Assembly: GCA_014084085.1 (NCBI GenBank)
Contig: NPFB01000039.1
Coordinates: forward strand, 464 to 57,033
Direction: 5' to 3'
Length of the DNA: 56,570 nt
Origin: Hondaea fermentalgiana
Taxonomy: Eukaryota > Sar > Bigyra > Thraustochytrida > Thraustochytriidae
The translations under genes and the position numbers were made by a program. Positions 9,553 to 18,583 of this stretch are shown here, piece by piece. Every line of letters starts with the position of its first letter. Position 1 is the stretch's first letter. The notes below the pieces were generated by a model. The model saw only the letters and a list, made by a program, of their open reading frames with translations, had not been told where the DNA came from and made no database searches.

Positions 9553-11697
9553 ATGGCGAAGGGCCAGCCATGGACGCTGTCAAGTCGAGGCGCGCCGCCT
9601 CGCAGCGCTGATCCGCGCGCAGGACCGAATTCGGCCCTGCGCGCGGCCAAGCTGCCGGCGGCGCTTGCGCTCGTCTGCCTCGCATGCGCAGGCATCCTCG
9701 GCGTGCTGTCCGTGACCGGACTCGTGCAAAGCGACGCTCAAGTCGCGCGCCTTCGTGGACCGGACGACAGTCAAGCCGGACACGCCAGAGTCGAACAATG
9801 GTGGAACCTCGGACGCCAGCTACAGGACGCAACGGGGGAATCCTGCGCCGCTCTCACCTGCGAGACGGCCAGCCTTTGCCAATGCGCCACCGTGACCGCG
9901 CCCAAGAGCAAGGGCCAGATGGCCTACGAGTGGATTCTCATCGTCTTGCTCGTCTGCATGAGTGCCCTATTTAGCGGCCTCACCCTCGGCCTCATGAGTC
10001 TCGACAAGATCGGCCTCGAGATCGTCATTGGCGGCGACCCCGGGTCCCGTGACGCCCAGAACGCCCGCAAGATCCAGCCCATTCGCAAGCATGGCAACCT
10101 TTTGCTCTGTACCCTTCTCCTGGGCAATGTGGCCGTCAACTCGCTGCTTTCTATTCTCCTGGCCGACTACACGGGTGGCACCGTTGGCTTCATTGTCTCC
10201 ACCGGTGTCATTGTCATCTTTGGTGAGATCCTGCCGCAGGCCGCTTGCAGCCGCCACGCGCTCGCTGTCGGCGCCAAGACCGTTTACATTGTCAAATTCT
10301 TCATGGTTATCATGTACCCGCTCACCAAGCCCCTGAGCCTAGTTCTCGATTACATTTTCCGCGAGGAAATCGGCGCCATCTACTCGTCGCAGCAGCTCGG
10401 CAAGCTCGTTGAGATCCACGCCAAGCACCAGCAGCTCGACGAGCAGCAGGCGCGCATGATGGGCGGCGCCATCGACTTCAAGGCCAAGCTCGTCAAGGAC
10501 GTCATGACGCGCAAGGAAGACATGTTCATGCTGCCTGCATCGCAGGTTCTCGACTTTGAGACCATGTCCAAAATCTTTCAGCGCGGATACAGTCGAATCC
10601 CCGTCTACGAGGACGGCGACAAGAACAAAATTGTTGGTCTCTTGCTCACCAAGGACCTTATTCTCATCGACCCAGAAGACTGCACGGCCGTCTCGTCCGT
10701 GATCCAATTCTTTGGTCGCCCCGTCTTTTACTTGTGGCCCGAGAGCAAAATTAGCGAAGCTCTCGCGCTTTTTCGCTCGGGCCGCGCGCACCTTGCCATC
10801 GTCAACACCGTCAACGCCGAGGACGAGTCCCGTGACCCCTTTTACGAGGTTTCCGGCCTCATCACGCTCGAGGACATTATCGAGGAGATTCTTCAAGAGG
10901 AAATCCTTGACGAGACCGACTCCGTGCACGAGGTCGCCAAGGCCGTCCTTCAGGGCGCCGAAAACCGCGTCGATCGCGCCAACTTTGACTTTGCGCGCCT
11001 GCGTCTTCTCGACAGCAACCGTCGCAACACTCTCTCTCCCGACGAGGTCCGCGCCATTGTCGCGCACCTTTGCGCCAACGTGCGTCGCTTTCAGGCCGCC
11101 ATTGCTCAAGGCCTCTTCACTCCGAGTGACGTCGAGACTCTCGTGGCCAAGCTCGTTGTGCTCGAGCTCAAGCCGGGCGAGCGTCTCTACATCAAGGGCA
11201 AGCCTGTGACCCACTGCACGCTTCTTCTCAGCGGCAAGATGGGTATTGTCTCGGGCGCCGAGGGCTTTGTTTCCGACGCCGGCCCCTGGTCCGTCATTGG
11301 CCAGGGCGCGCTCGACCCCGAGGTTCCCTCGGGCCACCCCTCTGACTTTAGCGCCACCGTCACCTCGGAAGACGGCGCGCGCTGCATTCGCATCAATCGC
11401 CACAACTTTGAAATGCTTTGCCATCCCAAGAATGATTCCAGTCCCGACGGTGACAACGGTGGAGGAGACATCAAGCGTGCCACCACTCTCGACACCAAGT
11501 CTGAGACGCCGGCGGAATCGGACCCTCACGCCAGCTTTATTGCCCTGGCGCCCACCGTCGTCGTTCCCGATGGACCTGCTTCACGCGATGCGCGTACAGC
11601 TCCTTCTCAGGAAGACGACAATGACGCCGACGAGTGCGATCACGCTCCCGTGTCCTCGACGGACCAAGTCAGCGACAAACCTTCTTCGCAAGAGTGA
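9553..11697 (+). CDS. CNNM/ACDP-type DUF21-CBS membrane protein, probable Mg2+ transporter
   Basis: CNNM-family proteins move or regulate Mg2+ and other divalent metals at plasma and organelle membranes. The product is 714 residues; an in-frame TGA occupies the three bases before the ATG, so the start is certain. A hydrophobic segment at about 34-57 may be a signal anchor. The DUF21 membrane domain starts near 123 and includes the conserved SGLTLGLMSLD. A CBS pair follows at about 305-440 (VKDVMTRKEDMFML, YSRIPVYEDG, GLITLEDIIEEI). The C-terminal part resembles the cyclic-nucleotide-binding-like fold of animal CNNMs (GERLYIKGKPVTHCTLLLSGKMGIVSG split across about 535-562). A disordered acidic tail ends the protein. 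All expected domains are present; the metal handled is not shown by sequence. Confidence 0.93.
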   Translation: MAKGQPWTLSSRGAPPRSADPRAGPNSALRAAKLPAALALVCLACAGILGVLSVTGLVQSDAQVARLRGPDDSQAGHARVEQWWNLGRQLQDATGESCAALTCETASLCQCATVTAPKSKGQMAYEWILIVLLVCMSALFSGLTLGLMSLDKIGLEIVIGGDPGSRDAQNARKIQPIRKHGNLLLCTLLLGNVAVNSLLSILLADYTGGTVGFIVSTGVIVIFGEILPQAACSRHALAVGAKTVYIVKFFMVIMYPLTKPLSLVLDYIFREEIGAIYSSQQLGKLVEIHAKHQQLDEQQARMMGGAIDFKAKLVKDVMTRKEDMFMLPASQVLDFETMSKIFQRGYSRIPVYEDGDKNKIVGLLLTKDLILIDPEDCTAVSSVIQFFGRPVFYLWPESKISEALALFRSGRAHLAIVNTVNAEDESRDPFYEVSGLITLEDIIEEILQEEILDETDSVHEVAKAVLQGAENRVDRANFDFARLRLLDSNRRNTLSPDEVRAIVAHLCANVRRFQAAIAQGLFTPSDVETLVAKLVVLELKPGERLYIKGKPVTHCTLLLSGKMGIVSGAEGFVSDAGPWSVIGQGALDPEVPSGHPSDFSATVTSEDGARCIRINRHNFEMLCHPKNDSSPDGDNGGGDIKRATTLDTKSETPAESDPHASFIALAPTVVVPDGPASRDARTAPSQEDDNDADECDHAPVSSTDQVSDKPSSQE

Positions 11698-12294
11698 GCG
11701 ACAATGAACCTTTCACGCTCTGCACTTCGCGCGCTCACCCCGCTTGTAATTGTAGGCCCTTTGCAGAACAAGTTCACCAGATTCAATACAATCGTTATCA
11801 TTTTCATTTCGCGTTTTCTGCGCGTAGGATAAAGAAACATCGTCAACACAGACGAACACATTGTCTTGTCGCTTGGTGCATGCGAGCTGTCTTCATAAGT
11901 CGTCAACATTACCATTCATCACTGTCATGAAAATCATGCATCCTAATCGACGATGCCCGTCACAATGAGCTTGCTCTTTCTTTCAAACAGAACTTTACGT
12001 CAATAACATTCATACATTTGTCCATCCACCGATTGACAAGAAGCCCATCTTTTCTTTTTCTTTCAAAATTGCCTCGCGCTCTGCTCTGATTTGCTTCTTT
12101 CATCAAATTTACCGGTGCCGGGCGGCACGTTATACTAGTTACAAGATAAATCCGCCTTTCCACTCTCGCCAGCTCCTCATCTTCCATGGCTTATTGCAAC
12201 CTCTTCCTCCGACGCCGACTCCGAGGTAGAACACTCGCACACACCCCTCTATTAGAACACCTCTGAGAGAACACCTCCTCCGGACCACTCGGAC

Positions 12295-12306
12295 CTAGGG
12301 TTAGGG
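12295..12306 (+). promoter_or_regulatory. Telo-box-like motif upstream of RPS11
   Basis: CTAGGGTTAGGG, two telomere-type TTAGGG-like units, sits about 260 bases before the RPS11 ATG inside the partly symmetrical sequence GGACC...GTCC. Telo-boxes are known promoter elements of ribosomal protein genes in plants and several fungi. The role here is inferred from motif and position. Confidence 0.45.
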
Positions 12307-12371
12307 TCCTCACCTTCCGGCGCTTCGGTGCGTCCGCTTTCGGGTGGAGGCGCCGCGCGTAGAGTGTCACC

Positions 12372-12450
12372 GTGCAAGTGCGGAATAGGACGCGACAAGG
12401 GCGGAAGAGGGTGCCGCAAGTGCAGAATAGCGCGCGGCAAGTGCGGGCGC
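12372..12450 (+). repeat. Imperfect 21-24 bp repeats in the RPS11 leader/promoter
   Basis: Four related blocks follow one another: CAAGTGCGGAATAG, CAAGGGCGGAAGAG, CAAGTGCAGAATAG and CAAGTGCGGG. They are spaced at roughly 21-24 bases, two turns of the helix. They may be protein-binding sites or simply degenerated tandem DNA. Confidence 0.5.
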
Positions 12451-12567
12451 CGCAGCCACCCAGCGCCGAGAGAGAGAGAAAGCAGGGCCAGACAGACAGA
12501 CTCGCGACGCGGCGGCAGCAGACGAGAAGCTCGAGGTCGCAGCAGGTCACGCGCACGCACAGCCAGG

Positions 12568-13511
12568 ATGGAGGCCACCGACCAGCACGACAAGTGTAGG
12601 TGACGCGCGGACGCGCAGGGGTCGGCACGCGGGCGAGGCGGACGCCGCCCGCGCCGCGCACGAGGCCGCAAGGGCGGGATTGCTGCATGGCGCGGGCGGG
12701 AAGGAGTTCATGGCCAGCCAGCCAAGCCAAGCCAAGCCAAGCCTAGCCAGCCAGCAAGGCTTGCGAAGGCCAGGGCAGCAGGCTGGACGCGGGATGAAGA
12801 GGAAGGGAGCGTGGTGTACGGCATCATGACCGTGCTCCAAAAAGACTCGGGGAGCCAATCATACTAACGTGCTCTTGCTCTTTCTTTGTATAATATGTGT
12901 TCGTACGCGCAGCCTTTCAGAAGCAGGATGGCGTCTTCCAGCTGACCAAGAGCAAGAAGCTCTTGGCCAAGAAGAACAAGAAGGGCCAGATCCGCTATTA
13001 CCGTAACATCGGTCTCGGCTTCAAGACCCCCAACGCTGCCATTGAGGGCAACTACGTTGACAAGAAGTGCCCCTTCACCGGCAACGGTACGTGCTCGCTC
13101 AAGCGATAGTTTGATTTGTGCAATGCGAATTGCATGCGCGTGGCAAGTGAATTGACGCTGACTGACCCTATTCTCACGCATTGTTTTCCTTTTCCCTTTT
13201 TCATTTGAAATATTACAGTCTCGATCCGCGGCCGCATTCTCAAGGGTCTCGTTGTCTCCAACAAGATGCACCGCACCATCGTCATGCGCCGTGACTACCT
13301 TCACTACATCCAAAAGTACAACCGTTACGAGAAGCGCCACAAGAACGTCCCTGCTCACCTCTCCCCCTGCTTCAGCGTCAAGGAGGGTGACATCGTCACT
13401 GTTGGCCAGTGCCGCCCCCTGTCCAAGACGGTCCGCTTCAACGTCATTGACGTCGATCCCTGCTCCACCCAGAAGCCGGTCAACGTCAAGAAGCAGTTCC
13501 GCGTCTTCTAA
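12568..13511 (+). CDS. RPS11: 40S ribosomal protein S11 (uS17), spliced
   Basis: This small-subunit protein binds 18S rRNA early in assembly. It is the one clearly split gene: exons 12568-12595, 12913-13086 and 13219-13511, together 495 bases encoding 164 residues. Donors are GTAGGT and GTACGT, acceptors GCAG and ACAG. Both introns are phase 1, and joining restores DKSFQKQ and TGNVSIRG, which match the family. Conserved blocks are [58 protein letters not shown] and [12 protein letters not shown]. The N-terminal peptide before the first intron is only nine codons, a common place for introns in ribosomal protein genes. A telo-box-like element lies upstream. Confidence 0.95.
12596..12912 (+). 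other. RPS11 intron 1
   Basis: 317 bases, donor GTAGGT, acceptor CGCAG. It includes a pentamer tract of AAGCC units (12722-12750). The last 60 bases are AT-richer with a pyrimidine stretch, as expected ahead of an acceptor. Confidence 0.85.
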
Positions 13512-14679
13512 ATATGCTTTGGCTGCCTGAGCGCAAGTAAGAAATCCTATTCGTGTAGGTTGACACCCTTCCTTTCCTTTTCTTTTCTTATTAATTACCA
13601 ACGTCCGCAACTGCCTGCCAGCGAGTGCCCCTTTTCCTCCCTCTTGCCCGTGCTGATTGGGCTGCCTGCCTGTGCGGCCGCTTCCCCTTCTTTTCCCATC
13701 TTCTCTTGCGTGCCCGCACAATGGAGGGAGAAGGCTCAGCAGCGGTGGCCCCTGCTCTTCGTAGAGCGCGTTTTGTCGCTCCTTTCTGCTTCTTTCCCTG
13801 CGCTCCTTGTCCTGTCTGCCTTGCCTGTCCTCGCCCCCTCTTCAGCCACAGCCCAACGCATTTTCTCACGATACGAGAACGAACAAGCTCGCGGCCAAGG
13901 GGTGCGCACTTGCATCCATGTGTAAAAAACAGTTGCTGTGGCCTACTCAACCCAATCTGTGCTGGCTACTAGCCACACTGCTCGGCACCAACCAACCAGG
14001 CAACAAATTGCAACCAATCCAGTAAAACTGCGACGGCACAAGAAGAGCTCGACCGACAAAGCATGTCACTCTCGACCATGGCGGTCCACCCTCAGTCTCG
14101 TGTTCCCCTTCCCCCTCCCCCCAAAAGTAAACAGTAGTAATCACTTACAATGTGAAGACACAAAGGTGGTGCTGACCCGGCTGCCAACGCGAGAATTTTG
14201 CCAAAATCCCACTTGCATCTTCAATGATTTCATCGCAATTGCGACAAAAAGTCAGGAACCTTGATCCATCCACGTGATTGCGATGGTGCTGCAACGAAAC
14301 AACCTTGCGCGACAATTCTCCCCCTCCCCTTTCCCTCTAGTTCTCCCGAAAGAACGAAGAGTCCGTTTGTCTCTGTATTTGACGCGACTGCGACCTGTCC
14401 TGAATGAGGAATGTGGTCTCTTTCTCTGCCACGATTTCGGCACTTTCTTGGCGCACCAAAGCTCGCCGCGCTTTCATCGCCGCTGCGACGCCGTCCGTCC
14501 TTCCGCAACGCAATCGTGCACCGCGCGCTCTCCGTCGATCACTTTCCTCTCGCTCTCCACGCCCCTGCCCCGCCCCTGCGACCCGCGCGTCTTGCTCGCC
14601 CGTGCGCGATGCTCCGCACGAGCTCTCTCGCCCTGCCATGCCAGCAGTGACAAGAAGCAGCCAGAAGAAAGAAAGAGCG

Positions 14680-14680
14680 A

Positions 14681-14715
<35 letters not shown>
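14680..14715. repeat. (GAAA)n microsatellite
   Basis: About nine AAGA units in tandem, 530 bases ahead of the KDM4-like gene. Confidence 0.95.
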
Positions 14716-14716
<1 letters not shown>

Positions 14717-15032
14717 CCGCCACTGTATCTCGCCACTGTCTCTCCCTCCCTTCTTTCCCCTTTTTCTCTCGTCAAAGCGAAAACCCCGGACGCTCTCGCG
14801 CGCGCACGCTCGACGCGGCCCCTCGCCCGCCCGCGCCGCCCCGCGCGCGCCCGCCCTTGAGCGCGCCGACCCGCGCGCGGACGCTCTCGCGCGCGCCGGC
14901 ACCAACGCGCGCGCGGACGCTCGCACGCACGCTCGCGCGAGTCCACGCGAGCCATCCGGACGGAGCGCGAGCACGGCGCCTCCGAGGCGGCGGCGCCCGG
15001 CCCCATCTCGAAGAGGGGACTCGCAAACGGAC

Positions 15033-15058
15033 GCTCGCTCGCTCGCTCGCTCGCTCGC
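15033..15058. repeat. (GCTC)n microsatellite
   Basis: Six or more uninterrupted GCTC units, 190 bases ahead of the KDM4-like start. Confidence 0.95.
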
Positions 15059-15244
15059 GCGCACGCGACGCTGCTGCTGCCGCGCACGCAGCCTCGGGAG
15101 CCATCCCGGCGTGGCGCGACGCGTCGAGCTTGCGCGGGGTCAGGCCGCCAAGAGTATCATAAAGAAAGAGGCCCCGTGAGGGGGACACCATACTACTAGA
15201 TCTCTAGAAAAGGAGGGACACCGGAGCTCGCCCTAGAGCCCAAG

Positions 15245-18097
15245 ATGCCTCGCGTTACGCGCACGCGGAGCGGCGCCGCCAAGACGGCGTCGCGCCAAGG
15301 ACTGCAGCTTGAGGCGCCCGTATTCCGCCCAACAATGGAGGAGTTCCAGGACTTTGAGCGCTTCGTGGAAAAGATCGAAGTCGCGGGCGCCAAGGCTGGG
15401 CTCGTCAAGGTCATTCCACCCAAAGAGTGGGGGTGGAAGATGCATCCCAATGCCTTCTTGGCCCGACACGACCAGGAAGTCAAACGTCTCATCAAACCCA
15501 TCCGACAATTTTCGAGCGGCCGCAAGGGCGCCTACAAGATCGACATCGTCGAGTCCCGCAAAAGAGCCGTCGGTGATTTCTGGGAAGACGCCCATCGCGA
15601 AGATCTCAAGCGCAAATCCGTCGCGCGCGAGCCTGATGCAAACGCTGTCTTTTGGTCAGGAACCTGGACGTGGCTCGCGAAAGCTACTTCTCAAGAAAAC
15701 AATGAAAAGGACGAGTCCGGCCCCGTCCGTCTCAAAGGAAGCTGGGCCAAGACACCCAAGGACCAGCAGGCCAAGGACGCAAGCTCCGTACCCTTTTCCT
15801 TGGACCTTGCTCCTTTCTCTGACAGCGACCTGGACCAACGTGACAGCAAACAAGACGATCAAATCGTCGAGCAAGCCCCAGAGCGCGACGCCCGCGCTCC
15901 CCAATGCTTTCGCGGAAGCGGAAACTTCCATCGTGAAAATGGTGACATTGACCACTGCACCCTTTATCTGATCGAACACATTGTCAGCGAGGCGCGTGGC
16001 TCACTGCAAGACACAAAGGCGCGCAAGCACCCAGACTTTCATCTCGAGGGTTACGGTGTCCACGGAAACAAAGTCTACAGGCTCACTGGCGAGCTTCGAG
16101 CGCCCACAAGTGACAACGGCAACGACGACGGCGGCGACCACGTGAGGCCCACCTTCTGGCTCTCTTGTACATATCCTTCCACGGAAAACGAAAAGCCGGC
16201 TGCCAAGAAACGTCGTCTCGCGCAAGAGCGCCAATCTCCAGCCGCAGAGGAAGATAGCGCTAGCCCAAGCGCCACTCCAGCATCAGCGTCGGCGTCTTTG
16301 TCTTCGTCTTTGTCACCGACTGACAACAATGACCTCACGAACGAGCGTTGCGCGCATGCCAAGCAAGTGCTCGAATTTGATCCGCGCGCAATACGAGCAA
16401 AGGTCGAGCTGGACGATGCGGACCTCATCGAGTCTTTCTTCTGGAAGGAAATCGGCGCCAACTCAAAACCATGCATGTATGGTGGCGACCAAGTGGGTAC
16501 AGTTTTCGGCGACGCCACACACATGGATGCTGGGTCATGGAACCTTGACAAGCTCGACACCATTCTCCGTGTCGGCTTTGGACCCGGTCGCGAAGCCAAA
16601 GGAATCACGACATCTATGCTCTACTTTGGTATGTGGCGCGCCATGTTCGCCTGGCATACCGAAGACATGGAGCTCAATAGCGTCAACTTTCTACACTATG
16701 GCGCGCCAAAGTACTGGTACGCTGTGCCACCCGCACATGCCACTCGCATGGAACTAATCTCTCGCTCCGAGTTCGGCGGCGAGGCCAACATTTGCTCCGA
16801 GTTTCTTCGCCACAAAAACGTCATGATTGCACCCTCTGTTCTTCTCCGCGAAAAAATTCCCTTTGTGCGCGCTGTCCAGCACGTCGGCGAGTTTATGTTC
16901 ACCTTTCCTCGTGCCTATCATGGGGGTTTCAACCTTGGTTTCAATGTCGCCGAGGCCGTCAACTTTGCGACGCCACGCTGGCTTGGCTTTGGTCGTCGCG
17001 CCACATGGTGCAAGTGCGAAAAGTGGACCTTTCGTCTTGACGTAGACGACTTTGTTGAACGCGTGCGTTATCATGCACCCAAACGTCTCCCTGCCGAGCC
17101 CTTTGAGGGCGATCGCATCTTTTTCCGCTACGACGCCAATGATCTCGTCCCGTGCGGTCGCGTTGGTCGTCGCAAGTCTGCGCACAATCCGGCACCCAAG
17201 ACGATGATGCTCGTTCGTCGACCTCGCCACAAGAAAACGGAAAATGACGAACAAGACGATAACGAGGGTAAAAGGAGATCCTCGCCTCGCGCGAACAATA
17301 ACAGCGCAAACGACAAAGCAATGCGCGATGCTGCGTCGGATTCTGTCGAAAGCGGAAACGACGCAGACGCAGACGCGGACGAGGAAACTTTGGAACCCGA
17401 TATGCGCTGCGCCCTCATGCGCATCACCAAGGGCAAGAACGGGGCTCCCTTCATGGTTGTGCCGGTAAATTGGGACGAGGTTCCCTTTGCGCGCGCACCG
17501 TTTTATCCTGACGAGGATGACTGGTTCTGGCCCCAGCCAGCAGAACCAGACGCGACCGATGACGAGGCTGGTGAACGCGTCGGCCCGACCGACGCAGCCG
17601 ATAGCAGCGACGACGCTGGCCAGCTCGACGAGACACGCCGTCTCGCTCGTCGTGAGCGCTGGGACATGCTCAACTGGACGCGACGAAACCGCATCATTGT
17701 TCGCAAGGCCAAGGTCCTCCACAAAGCCGACCCCCTGGTGTTTGCGTGCATGCTGCAACTCGTCCAGCAGGATGACAACAGTGACGACCCAGAAGCTGTC
17801 TCACGTGCCATCAACAAGCTTCAGTCGCGCGTTCACAACAATGCCCCAGGATTCAATGCACGTTCACCAGTCGGAACGCCCAAGAACGCCACGATGAGCA
17901 AGGAAGCTACGGCCGGCAAAACACCTTCAGCCAGCAAACGGGTCAACTACAACTTGCACATTGTTCCGCCCGAGCGTGTCAAGATTCTGCACCATCTCAA
18001 GGCTTCACGGACCCAGCGTCGTCGCATGCGCCGGGAGCGAGCACAAGCTGCGATTGCCGCCACATTCGCTGCGCCTCTGGCAGCGGCGACCTCTTGA
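15245..18097 (+). CDS. JmjN-JmjC histone lysine demethylase, KDM4/JMJD2-like
   Basis: JmjN-JmjC enzymes oxidatively remove methyl groups from histone lysines (H3K9/H3K36 for KDM4) using Fe(II) and 2-oxoglutarate in the nucleus. The product is 950 residues from ATG 15245. JmjN lies at about 23-63 (APVFRPTMEEFQDFERFVEKI). A 350-residue acidic and Ser/Ala-rich insert separates it from JmjC at about 415-600. The iron triad is complete: His471 and Glu473 in FAWHTEDMELNS and His559 in YHGGFN. The KDM4-type zinc site also appears complete, with ICSEFLRHK followed by the WCKC pair after RWLGFG. No PHD or Tudor reader is visible in the 345-residue C-terminal region, which is acidic with a basic end. 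KDM4 rather than KDM5 is supported by the zinc site; the exact methyl target is not decided. Confidence 0.93.
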   Translation: MPRVTRTRSGAAKTASRQGLQLEAPVFRPTMEEFQDFERFVEKIEVAGAKAGLVKVIPPKEWGWKMHPNAFLARHDQEVKRLIKPIRQFSSGRKGAYKIDIVESRKRAVGDFWEDAHREDLKRKSVAREPDANAVFWSGTWTWLAKATSQENNEKDESGPVRLKGSWAKTPKDQQAKDASSVPFSLDLAPFSDSDLDQRDSKQDDQIVEQAPERDARAPQCFRGSGNFHRENGDIDHCTLYLIEHIVSEARGSLQDTKARKHPDFHLEGYGVHGNKVYRLTGELRAPTSDNGNDDGGDHVRPTFWLSCTYPSTENEKPAAKKRRLAQERQSPAAEEDSASPSATPASASASLSSSLSPTDNNDLTNERCAHAKQVLEFDPRAIRAKVELDDADLIESFFWKEIGANSKPCMYGGDQVGTVFGDATHMDAGSWNLDKLDTILRVGFGPGREAKGITTSMLYFGMWRAMFAWHTEDMELNSVNFLHYGAPKYWYAVPPAHATRMELISRSEFGGEANICSEFLRHKNVMIAPSVLLREKIPFVRAVQHVGEFMFTFPRAYHGGFNLGFNVAEAVNFATPRWLGFGRRATWCKCEKWTFRLDVDDFVERVRYHAPKRLPAEPFEGDRIFFRYDANDLVPCGRVGRRKSAHNPAPKTMMLVRRPRHKKTENDEQDDNEGKRRSSPRANNNSANDKAMRDAASDSVESGNDADADADEETLEPDMRCALMRITKGKNGAPFMVVPVNWDEVPFARAPFYPDEDDWFWPQPAEPDATDDEAGERVGPTDAADSSDDAGQLDETRRLARRERWDMLNWTRRNRIIVRKAKVLHKADPLVFACMLQLVQQDDNSDDPEAVSRAINKLQSRVHNNAPGFNARSPVGTPKNATMSKEATAGKTPSASKRVNYNLHIVPPERVKILHHLKASRTQRRRMRRERAQAAIAATFAAPLAAATS

Positions 18098-18126
18098 AGA
18101 AGAAGAAGAAGAAGAAGAAGAAGAAG
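18096..18126. repeat. (GAA)n repeat at the KDM4-like stop codon
   Basis: Ten GAA-type units begin at the TGA stop itself and continue into the 3' region. Confidence 0.9.
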
Positions 18127-18583
18127 AGAGTATACATACACATCCTTGCTTGAAGCCAGTAATCGAAAGGTAAAGAATAATTTGCAACAAACCTGTACGA
18201 GAATCCTTTGGCTACTTTGCACAACCACAACAGCCACAAAGTCGCACACTCTTTTCACTTGTTCACTTGCTTGATGGCTTGCCCATGGTGCTCTCCTTTG
18301 TTATTTTCGCGCAGAGCTCTCCTCCCTCATCTCTGGAAACAGGGAGTACTAATGCTGGTCAGGCTTGACTACGTCGAGGCCTACTGGCAGCAGCTCGAAC
18401 ACGAACAATCAGTCGCAAAAGCTTTCCCGCGAACAGAACCGACCTGACGACAGGCTGGGCGGATCATCGCGGGCGCGGGGACGCGGGTGGCGGAGTTCCG
18501 CCCAGGCCTGCTTGCTCGAGGCCGGCAGATAGGCCGGCCGAACAGGCCCGCCGCAGGGCGGCGAGGACCGAGACTCGAGAAAG
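18127..18583. other. Intergenic region, KDM4-like to dolichol kinase
   Basis: About 460 bases without a recognisable open frame. The final 150 bases turn GC-rich toward the dolichol kinase ATG. Confidence 0.6.

Larger units (their letters stand above)
11698..12567. other. Intergenic region and promoter of RPS11
   Basis: 870 bases. The first 450 are relatively AT-rich and likely contain the CNNM 3' end. The rest carries a telo-box-like motif and a set of imperfect CAAGTGCGGAATAG-like repeats ahead of the RPS11 start. A 75-codon minus-strand frame at 11960-12187 starts with ATG but has no recognisable feature. Confidence 0.55.
13512..15244. other. Intergenic region, RPS11 to KDM4-like gene
   Basis: About 1.7 kb. 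Pyrimidine-rich sequence follows RPS11. A middle stretch near 13930-14260 has no distinguishing feature. The last 700 bases are very GC-rich with a GAAA and a CTCG microsatellite. Frames of up to 300 codons cross the GC-rich part, but their products are Arg/Ala/Ser low-complexity and unlike any family. Confidence 0.6.

Noticed and set aside
10339..11529. 396-codon frame antisense to CNNM
   Set aside because: Mirror of codon bias in a well-supported gene; product unlike any family. The same applies to 16754-17758 antisense to the demethylase and 44643-46277 on the minus strand.
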